Positions 17,790 to 24,566 of a DNA stretch of 64,000 nucleotides are shown here, one piece after another. Under the pieces are notes generated by a model. The model saw nothing but the letters and a program-made list of their open reading frames with translations, had not been told where the DNA came from and searched no databases. The DNA lies in assembly GCA_951813015.1 (NCBI GenBank), contig CATOTG010000006.1, forward strand, positions 186,001-250,000, in the 5' to 3' direction. The position numbers and the translations under genes were made by a program. Source of the DNA: an uncultured Thermoanaerobaculia bacterium. Lineage in GTDB: Bacteria; Acidobacteriota; Thermoanaerobaculia; Multivoradales; Multivoraceae. The stretch's first letter is position 1, and each line of letters begins with the position of its first letter.

Positions 17790-18836
17790 ATGGAGTACCG
17801 CACCCTCGGCCGCACCGGCCTGAAGGTCTCAGCCGTAGGCCTCGGCACGAGCAACTTCGGCGACGTCACGCCGGAGGACGAGTCCCGCCGGATCATCCAG
17901 CGCACCCTCGACGCCGGCGTTAACCTGATCGATCTCGGCCACGTCTACGGCGACGGCAAGGCCGAACGGATCGTCGGCAGCGTGCTGAAGGAGACCGGCC
18001 GGCGGCACGAGGTCCTGATCTCGACGAAGATCTACCCCGGCGAGTTCGACGATCAGACCGGTCTGGCACGCGCGGAGCACGTGCCGGGCCGCAGCCCGAA
18101 CGAGCAGGGGTTGTCCCGCGCGGGGATCCTGAACGCCTGCGACGCCGCGTTGCGCCGGCTCCAGACGGACCACATCGACCTCTACCAGACGCACCGGCCG
18201 GACTTCAGCATCCCGGTCGACGAGACGCTGCGCGCGTTCGACGATCTGGTCCGCGCCGGCAAGGTGCGCTACATCGGCTGCTCTACCTACCCCGCCTGGG
18301 GCGTGATGGAAGCGCTCATGGTGAGCGAACTGAAGGGCTACGTCCGCTTCGCGTCGGAGCAGGCCCCCTACAACCTGCTCGACCGCCGAATCGAGAACGA
18401 GCTGATTCCCCTGTGCCGCAAGCACGGCCTCGGCATCCTCGCCTGGGCGCCACTCGGCATGGGCGTGCTGGCCGGTCGTTACTCCGATGCGCAAAGCTAC
18501 CCGGAAGGCTCCCGCGCCGACGTGCTCGGCAAGTACTACGCGCGCCGCGTCACGAAACGCGCCGTACGCGTCGGCGTCGAGTTCGCCAGGCTCGCGGCCG
18601 AGACCGGGATCACGCCGGCACAGCTCGCGATCCTCTGGTGCAAGGACCAGCCGGGCATCACGGCGCCGCTGATCGGCCCGCGGCGATTCGAGCACACGGA
18701 CGAACTCGTCGCCGTCCAGGAGATGACGCTCGCCCCCGAGATCGCCGCCGCCTGCGACGCGCTGGTACCGCCGGGCAGCGCCGTGTCCGACTTCCACAAC
18801 ACGTCCGGCTGGATGAAGACGCAACTCACCTGGTAG
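17790..18836 (+). CDS. aldo/keto reductase
   Basis: NAD(P)H-dependent oxidoreductase with a TIM-barrel fold, 348 residues, of the YghZ/Tas-like branch. The opening 'MEYRTLGRTGLKVSAVGLGT' is typical. The catalytic tetrad appears as Asp in 'NLIDLGHVYGDG', Tyr of 'HVYG', Lys in 'LISTKIYPGE' and His in 'LYQTHRPDFSIPVDE'. The cofactor-binding C-terminus includes 'APLIGPRRFEHTDELV'. The ATG is one base after the racemase-family stop; longer in-frame starts inside that gene are disregarded. Substrate unknown. Confidence 0.92.
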   Translation: MEYRTLGRTGLKVSAVGLGTSNFGDVTPEDESRRIIQRTLDAGVNLIDLGHVYGDGKAERIVGSVLKETGRRHEVLISTKIYPGEFDDQTGLARAEHVPGRSPNEQGLSRAGILNACDAALRRLQTDHIDLYQTHRPDFSIPVDETLRAFDDLVRAGKVRYIGCSTYPAWGVMEALMVSELKGYVRFASEQAPYNLLDRRIENELIPLCRKHGLGILAWAPLGMGVLAGRYSDAQSYPEGSRADVLGKYYARRVTKRAVRVGVEFARLAAETGITPAQLAILWCKDQPGITAPLIGPRRFEHTDELVAVQEMTLAPEIAAACDALVPPGSAVSDFHNTSGWMKTQLTW

Positions 18837-18935
18837 CCGCGCCGCAGGCACCGGGACTCCGGCCTGCGCCCGCCCGGAGCGATCAGCAAGTGTCGGAGCG
18901 TAACGTCTTCCCGTGATCGTGAGGGTTAGGTTAGG

Positions 18936-19223
18936 TTAGGCGGTCACCCGAAGTTGCAGACCCAACGCCCGGGTGATCCGAATCACAGTCGCGAACGTAG
19001 GGTTGCCGTCCTTGGAAAGGGCCTTGTAGAGACCCTCCCGGCTCAGCCCCGCCTCGCGGGCGAGCCCGCTCATGTTCCTTGCCCGCGCGATGTCGTTCAG
19101 CGCCGCTCGGATCAGGCTGCCGTCGCCCGGATCCTCCTCGGCGCATGCCTCGAGGTAGAGGCGGGCGTCTTCCCGAGTACCGAGGTGCTCGGCGGCGTCC
19201 CACTTGGTGAACGTCTCGTTCAT
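18936..19223 (-). CDS. orphan addiction-module antidote (HTH) protein
   Basis: HigA-type 'putative addiction module antidote' of 95 residues. The N-terminal 'FTKWDAAEHLGTREDARLYLEA' and the C-terminal XRE-like helix-turn-helix ('MSGLAREAGLSREGLYKALS' followed by 'GNPTFATVIRITRALGLQL') are the family pattern. The ATG at 19223 has a strong GGAGGGAG ribosome-binding site. No RelE/HigB-type toxin gene lies on either side, so it is an orphan or acts as a free repressor. A fragment of a close relative lies at 16225-16324. Confidence 0.85.
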   Translation of the reverse strand: MNETFTKWDAAEHLGTREDARLYLEACAEEDPGDGSLIRAALNDIARARNMSGLAREAGLSREGLYKALSKDGNPTFATVIRITRALGLQLRVTA

Positions 19224-19296
19224 GTCTCCCTCCACTCCTTCGCCAATCGGCCGGAGCAAGCGGCCGCGTCAAGAGGCGCCCACGGCGCCGTTGGCT

Positions 19297-19896
19297 TCAA
19301 GGCGCCAGGAGCTCGCGCTTGACGGCGTCTTCGATCAGTTCCTCGGCGTAGCGCCAGAGTTCGGGCGCGCCGTCTTCGATGCAACCGTTGATCTCGCGCA
19401 CCTGGTCGGCCCGAATGCCGTGCTCCTGCCACGGCCCGCCGCCGTTCATGTAGTTGAGCACCATCGGCTGCAGGCGGTCCAACGCCCTCGCAAACTTCGC
19501 CTCGGGACTCCGGCGTGCCTCGAACTCGTCCCAGACGGCGCGTAGTTCGGCCCCGCTCTCGGCCGGCAGCAGTCCGAAGATCCGCTCCGCCGCCCGCTCT
19601 TCGCGCTCCTCCTGGTCCTCGAGGCCCACCTTGTCGTAGACAAAGGTGTCGCCCGCGTCGATCTCGACCAGATCGTGCACGATCAGCATCTTCAGCACCT
19701 TGAGCTGATCGAGCCCCGAAACGGCCGCATGCTCCGACAGGACCAGCGCCATCAGCGTCACATGCCACGAGTGCTCCGCGGAGTTCTCTCGCCGCTCGTT
19801 GCCGACGATCGAGGTGCGCCGCAGTACCTGCTTGAGCTGGTCGACTTCGACCAGAAAGCGCATCTGCTGCGCGAGACGTCCGTTTCGTTCCTGCAT
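19297..19896 (-). CDS. HD-domain hydrolase (YfbR/HDDC2-like nucleotidase)
   Basis: Predicted metal-dependent phosphohydrolase of 199 residues, similar to 5'-deoxynucleotidases of the YfbR/HDDC2 group. The metal-binding residues are in 'ENSAEHSWHVTLMALVL' and 'KMLIVHDLVEIDAGD' (HD pair), with a later Asp in the helix region. The N-terminal 'FLVEVDQLKQVLRRT' is common in this group. I take the ATG at 19896; a longer frame to 20073 has non-coding composition. Its role would be nucleotide pool cleaning. Confidence 0.85.
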   Translation of the reverse strand: MQERNGRLAQQMRFLVEVDQLKQVLRRTSIVGNERRENSAEHSWHVTLMALVLSEHAAVSGLDQLKVLKMLIVHDLVEIDAGDTFVYDKVGLEDQEEREERAAERIFGLLPAESGAELRAVWDEFEARRSPEAKFARALDRLQPMVLNYMNGGGPWQEHGIRADQVREINGCIEDGAPELWRYAEELIEDAVKRELLAP

Positions 19897-19927
19897 GCCG
19901 CAACGGTATCCAACACCTCCTCGGCGC

Positions 19928-20075
19928 CTACTGTTCCGCCTGGCCCAGTTGCACGAAGCCGCCGCTGAACTGCAGCGACTCGATCGCGCGTCCCCGCAAC
20001 GGGCCGTCGATCCGCGCGCGGTAGACGTGCGGCTCGCCCGGTTCTCGCCGATGTCGATGCCGAGGAAGCGCACAT
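19928..20075 (-). pseudogene. possible frameshifted gene fragment
   Basis: Two overlapping minus frames look coding in turn: one begins with 'RFLGIDIGE' and the other continues as 'EPHVYRARIDGPLRGRAIE' to the stop at 19928. Joining them needs one frameshift near 20042. No family recognised. It may be the tail of a lost gene between the HD hydrolase and the secreted protein. Confidence 0.25.
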
Positions 20076-20099
20076 GCGTCGCGCGGCGCCAGAGAAACC

Positions 20100-21020
20100 T
20101 CAGTCGACGCCGAAGGCGAAGACCCTCCCCGAGCCGCCGCTGATGCCAGGCCCGAAGAAGCCGAAGACCGCTGTTGCCTGACCACCGTGGAAGGCGTACT
20201 CGCCGGGCTCCAGCCTTTGCGACTTCACCTCGTACACACCCGGAACGATCTCCGTGTACTCCACCTGCCGCAACTGCTTCGGCGGCGAGCCTCCCGAAGC
20301 TCCGGTCCAGGCGTTCATCTTGCCGGTGACGAAGGCGCGCTGATCCTTCTTCTTGCGTACATCGAGGGCGATCAGCGGGAACTCGGACGGGTTCACGGCG
20401 CCAGTCGTCTGGTAGGAGAGGCCTGCCTGAGTCTCCTCGAAGCAGAAGTAGAAGGTCGGCTGCCGCTGGCTCGTACGGACCGGTGAACGGGCGCCGGGGA
20501 TCATCGCCTTCGCCTTCATCGACCTGATCCCGTAGGTCAGGCTCGAGAGCACTGGGCTGCCGGTCTTCGTCTCGGACGGCTGAGTCAGTTCCAGGTCAGC
20601 CAGGGAACCCTCCTCGAAAAGGAAGATCCCGGGGCTCCTGCAGGGCGTTCCCTCGAAGTTCGAGGCGACATTGGCTACCTGCGACGCGCGCGTCGCGGTC
20701 ACAACGTCGAGCGTACCCGCCCCCGCGGCTTCGCCGGCGGCCGGGGCCGGTTCAGCACCGGCGTTCGTCATCGCCTCCAGCACCTCCGCATCGACCTCGG
20801 CCTCGGAAAGCGCGACCAGGGCGTCGACCGACGTGTCGAATTCCGTCCAGGAACTATTGATCTTGGCGACGATGACCGCCGCCGGAAGCCCGCTCTCCGT
20901 CAGTCGAACGACATCCTCGTTCGTCAGGACCTCGACCTCTTCCTGGCCGAGCAACGGCAGCGTGGACGCGACCAGAAGGACCAGCAAGCCAGACAGGATG
21001 AGAGCGAACCTCTTTCGCAT
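20100..21020 (-). CDS. secreted protein with 'LTNEDVV' repeat-like motif
   Basis: Exported protein of 306 residues with no assignable function. A clear Sec signal sequence (residues 3-24, ending 'LPLLGQEE') is followed by 'LTNEDVVRLTESGLPAAVIV' and 'FDTSVDALVALSEAEVDAEV', a module I associate with Acidobacteria-type secreted proteins. The C-terminal 200 residues are predicted beta-rich and end in 'GSGRVFAFGVD'. The ATG at 21020 is chosen because the signal sequence begins there. A short Ala/Pro linker separates the two parts. Confidence 0.7.
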   Translation of the reverse strand: MRKRFALILSGLLVLLVASTLPLLGQEEVEVLTNEDVVRLTESGLPAAVIVAKINSSWTEFDTSVDALVALSEAEVDAEVLEAMTNAGAEPAPAAGEAAGAGTLDVVTATRASQVANVASNFEGTPCRSPGIFLFEEGSLADLELTQPSETKTGSPVLSSLTYGIRSMKAKAMIPGARSPVRTSQRQPTFYFCFEETQAGLSYQTTGAVNPSEFPLIALDVRKKKDQRAFVTGKMNAWTGASGGSPPKQLRQVEYTEIVPGVYEVKSQRLEPGEYAFHGGQATAVFGFFGPGISGGSGRVFAFGVD

Positions 21021-21277
21021 GGCAGGCACGGCAACAGGAAGAACGAAGGAACGACGATCCGGCATTCGGCGAAGCACGGTAGATTCTCCTTGCTGTTGGA
21101 CCAATCTCAGTACGAGATCCTGACCGTAACACACAGAGTCGAGCCAGTAGTGTCCGAGTCCGACCGGTTCTGGTGGACCCGTTGCTACCGGAGCAGGTGG
21201 CCGCGAGTTCACGGAGAAGAAGCCGTCACCTGAGCTGCATTGGCGCCGCTTCGGCCTCGCCTGCGTGATCGCAGTGT

Positions 21278-21864
21278 CTACTCGATGGGCGCCACTCCTC
21301 CGTCAGCAGACGCGTAGTCTACCTTGATCACCCGGTCGAGGCCGGCGATTTCGACCGCCTGCCGGGCGCCGTCGGGCCAGAGCACCTCCACGCGGTCCAG
21401 ATCCGCGGCGGACGACCCGCCCGATCGTCACGACGGGCTCGACCTGGCTCTGGTAGCTGCGGGTCGGCAATGACCCGGCGGCGCTGGAGCACGGGGCCGA
21501 CGGCGGTCCGATGTTCCACCTCCACCCACGCGCCGATCGCGTCGCGGTTCACATGCTCTCCATCGCCGCGAAGCCGGAAGCGCAGCCAGCGGTGCCCGGT
21601 CTCCTGGTCGTTGCGGACGCCGTCCCCGTCGACGTCGAAGAAGGCGCTGCTGCTCCACTCGGTCTCGGATCCGGCGACGCCCGCCATCGCAGTCACGTCC
21701 TCGAAGCCGACGCCCTCCCGGTTCCGGAACAGCCGGTTCGGGCCCACCGCGGAGATGAACAGGTCGACCCAGCCGTCGTTGTCCACGTCGCCGACCGCGA
21801 TCCCCGTGCCGTAGAAACTCGTCGCGAGACCGATCTCTGCCGTCCTGTCGGCGAACCGTCCCGC
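21278..21864 (-). pseudogene. decayed copy of the CRTAC1/ASPIC-UnbV gene
   Basis: This stretch duplicates parts of the intact CRTAC1-family gene at 22473-24566. Relative to it, about 0.86 kb is missing. The join occurs between two copies of the 'DGDG' calcium-loop repeat, so 'FFDVDGDG' now runs straight into 'VRNDQETGHRW'. One extra A near 21472 shifts the frame after 'LQRRRV', and there is more damage near 21410. The 5' third is absent beyond about 21864. The similarity continues into the 3' flank to about 21253. Confidence 0.88.
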
Positions 21865-22472
21865 AACCGGCGGGATGTGACTTGCGGCGCTCCCCGATAA
21901 GTCGGGAGCTTCGGTGACCGATGTGAGGAAACCACTCCGGAATCGGCAACTCCGCACCGGCACGGCTCTCGACCCTCGGGAATGAAGGCCTCCCGCCCGC
22001 GCCCAGCGTGGAGCGCTGGACTTTGGAATGGTCCTGCATGGGACAACGCTCAGGCTTGACACGCGTGCTAACGTCACGGGCCAGACAACGGAGGTCCTCG
22101 TCAGCCCCCCAAAGCAGAATCGCTGACCGCCCAAACCAATGGCCTACGGACTCCTAGAGCGACCTCGCCCGCCTCAACCTCACTCGACTCCATATCTAGC
22201 GAAGGCTTCGGGCGCGGACCATGAAACCAACTCAGCGAAAGCAACGGAGCCACGACCGGTGAGAGACGATCTTGAACCGCTTGTGCCGCGGCGCTTTGTC
22301 GGCCCCCTTAGGTGGCTCCTTTACATGTCGGCCCCCTTAGGTGGCTCCTTTACATTCTACTTTCGACCGTCGCCGTCGGTGGCTTCGTGGGAAGAAACTG
22401 CACCATGATCCAAAACGGACTACTTTAGGCTTCCTAAACAGAAGGACGGCCTCGCTCGGGTGATCGCGGTCT
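21865..22472. other. non-coding region upstream of the CRTAC1 pseudogene
   Basis: About 600 bases without a convincing gene. It contains a 29-bp direct repeat (22297-22354). Base composition is less GC-rich than the surroundings, and the segment 22070-22440 shows no similarity to the neighbouring genes, so it may be inserted or remnant mobile DNA. No transposase fragment was recognised. Confidence 0.5.
22297..22354. repeat. two tandem copies of a 29-bp unit
   Basis: The unit TGTCGGCCCCCTTAGGTGGC (first 20 bases) plus TCCTTTACA occurs twice in immediate succession (22297-22325, 22326-22354) without mismatch. The purpose is unknown. Confidence 0.85.
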
Positions 22473-24566
22473 CTACTCGATTGGCGCCACCTCTTCCCGA
22501 ATATACGCGTAGTTCACCTCGATCACCCGGTCCAGCCCGGCGACTTCGACCACCTGTCGGGCGCCGTCGGGCCAGATCACTTCGACCCGCTCCAGTTCGT
22601 CGACCGACGCCGGCGCGCCCAGGCCGATCGTCACGACGGGCTCGACCTGGCTCTGGTAGCTGCGGGTCGGCATGACGCGGCGGCGCTGGAGCACGGGGCC
22701 GACCGCGGTCCGATGTTCGACCTCCACCCAGGCGCCGATCGCGTCGCGGTTCACATGCTCTCCATCGCCGCGAAGCCGGAAGCGCAGCCAGCGGTGGCCG
22801 GTCTCCTGGTCGTTGCGCAGCAGAAGCGGCCGGTCGCCGGTCTGCAGCAGCAGCACGTCGAGGTCGCCGTCGCCGTCGATGTCGGCATAGGTCGATCCTC
22901 GGCCGACCAGCTCGCGGGTCAGGCCGTCGCCTGCCTCCGGCTGCACGGGCACGAACGTCGACCCGGCATCGGGCCCGGCGTTCCAGAACAACTGCGGCGC
23001 CTGCCGGTAGCGCTGGCTGGGTTCCACGACCTCGATGTCGTCCTCCAGGTGCCCGTTGACCTGGAGCAGGTCGAGTCGGCCGTCCAGATCGTAGTCAAAG
23101 AAGAAGAGCCCGAAGCTAAGGACGCGGCGGCTCGGCGCACCGACGCCGGCGGTGATCGCCTCGTCGCTCCACAGCGTCGGGTCGCCCTGGGACACATAGA
23201 GCGAGGTCATTTCGTTGGCGAAGTTGCCGATCGCGAAGCCGAGTTCGCCGTCGTTGCGGAAGTCGGCGGCATCGACGCCCATCGCCCCGGTGGCCGCGCC
23301 CTCGCGGCTGTAGGCGAGGCCGTAGCTTCCCCCCTGCTCGGTGAAGACGCCGCCGCCGTCGTTCACCAGCAGGAAGTTGCGCACCGTGTCGTTGGCGACC
23401 AGCACGTCGATGTCGCCGTCGCCCTCGATGTCCACCGGCGCCAGACCCAGCGTCTTCGCCACCGGCGTTTCCGTGGCCGGGTTCAGGATGTGCATGCCGG
23501 CTTGCTCGGAGACGTCGGTGAACCTGCCGGCGCCGTCATTCCGGTAGAGGTCCATCGTCGTTCCGCCGTAGTTCAGCGGCGGTCCGTAGGCTCGGCCAAC
23601 CCCGGTCAACTGGTAGCCGACCTCGATGTCGATCTCGCGCGACCAGCGGACGTAGTTGCCGACCAGGAGGTCGAGGTCGCCGTCCCCGTCGGCGTCGAAG
23701 AAGGCGCTGCTGCTGCTCCACTCGGTCTCGGGTCCGGCGACGCCCGCCGTCGCCGTCACGTCCTCGAAGCCGACGCCCTCCCGGTTCCGGAACAGCCGGT
23801 TCGGGCCCACCGCGGAGATGAACAGGTCGACCCAGCCGTCGTTGTCCACGTCGCCGACCGCGACCCCGGCACCGTAGAAACTCGTCGCGAGACCCATCCC
23901 CGCCGTCCGGTCGGCGAACCGGCCCGCGCCGTCGTTCTCGTACAGCGCCATCGTGGCGCCGCTGCCTTCCGCGGCGCTCCACTCGGTCGAGTTGACGAGC
24001 AGCAGGTCCTGGTCGCCGTCTCGGTCGAAATCGAAGAACGCCGCACCCGAGCCCATCGTCTCCGGCAGCAGAGCCTCGCCCTCGGCGCCGTTGACGTGGA
24101 CGAAGTCGATGCCGGCCTCCATCGTGATGTCCGTGAAGGGGACGACCGGCACTTCGACGGCCGGGGCCGCCGGACGGGGCGACGCGACCGCGATCTCCTG
24201 TGCTTCCTCCGGCCCGGCCCGAAAGACGTAGCGCAGCGCGACCACGAGCAGCGCGGCGACAGCGAGCGCCGCCAGCACCTGCAGCGAGCGGACGAAGACC
24301 CGCCCGATGACCGCGTCATCCTCGGCGACGAGTTCCTCCTCCGGCGACCCGGTCGGCACGTCGGTCGAGGGGCCGCCGGGAGAGTCCGCATCGTTCCCGG
24401 CTGCGAGGTCCTCCTCCCGCGACCCGGTCGGCACGTCGGTCGAGGGGCCGCCGGGAGAGTCCGCGTCGTTCCCGGCTGCGAGCTCCTCCTCCGGCGCCGG
24501 CTCCCCGGCGGCGTCCACGGTCTCCGGTTCCTCCGGCGGCCCGCCGCCCGGCGATCCGGGGCTCAA
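22473..24566 (-). CDS. CRTAC1 family protein (VCBS/FG-GAP repeats, ASPIC/UnbV)
   Basis: Membrane-anchored extracytoplasmic protein of 697 residues. The acidic N-terminus contains two perfect or nearly perfect 25-residue repeats (about residues 24-73). A transmembrane helix follows (about 89-110), then a seven-bladed propeller-type region with calcium-loop repeats such as 'DFDRDGDQDLLLV', 'DVDNDGWVDLFIS', 'DADGDGDLDLLVG' and 'DIDGDGDLDVLLL'. An ASPIC/UnbV domain ends the protein (about 600-690, 'VIWPDGARQVVEV'). The TTG start overlaps the cytochrome-TPR stop (TTGA). It probably binds a partner or polymer in the periplasm; its function is not established. Confidence 0.88.
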   Translation of the reverse strand: MSPGSPGGGPPEEPETVDAAGEPAPEEELAAGNDADSPGGPSTDVPTGSREEDLAAGNDADSPGGPSTDVPTGSPEEELVAEDDAVIGRVFVRSLQVLAALAVAALLVVALRYVFRAGPEEAQEIAVASPRPAAPAVEVPVVPFTDITMEAGIDFVHVNGAEGEALLPETMGSGAAFFDFDRDGDQDLLLVNSTEWSAAEGSGATMALYENDGAGRFADRTAGMGLATSFYGAGVAVGDVDNDGWVDLFISAVGPNRLFRNREGVGFEDVTATAGVAGPETEWSSSSAFFDADGDGDLDLLVGNYVRWSREIDIEVGYQLTGVGRAYGPPLNYGGTTMDLYRNDGAGRFTDVSEQAGMHILNPATETPVAKTLGLAPVDIEGDGDIDVLVANDTVRNFLLVNDGGGVFTEQGGSYGLAYSREGAATGAMGVDAADFRNDGELGFAIGNFANEMTSLYVSQGDPTLWSDEAITAGVGAPSRRVLSFGLFFFDYDLDGRLDLLQVNGHLEDDIEVVEPSQRYRQAPQLFWNAGPDAGSTFVPVQPEAGDGLTRELVGRGSTYADIDGDGDLDVLLLQTGDRPLLLRNDQETGHRWLRFRLRGDGEHVNRDAIGAWVEVEHRTAVGPVLQRRRVMPTRSYQSQVEPVVTIGLGAPASVDELERVEVIWPDGARQVVEVAGLDRVIEVNYAYIREEVAPIE
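24346..24495. repeat. tandem 75-bp repeat inside the CRTAC1 gene
   Basis: Two consecutive 75-bp units starting at 24346 and 24421 differ at a few bases and encode 25 residues each ('ADSPGGPSTDVPTGS' core). The frame is kept, so copy number could change without breaking the gene. Confidence 0.9.

Noticed and set aside
18920..18940. Telomere-like GGTTA repeats
   Set aside because: Only three short units at the stop codon of the antidote gene; chance or minor slippage.
22297..22354. CRISPR-like pair of direct repeats
   Set aside because: The two 29-bp copies abut with no spacer between them.
22139..22408. Plus-strand open frame of 89 codons in the repeat-bearing intergenic region
   Set aside because: It consists partly of the 29-bp repeat read in one frame and has no family pattern.
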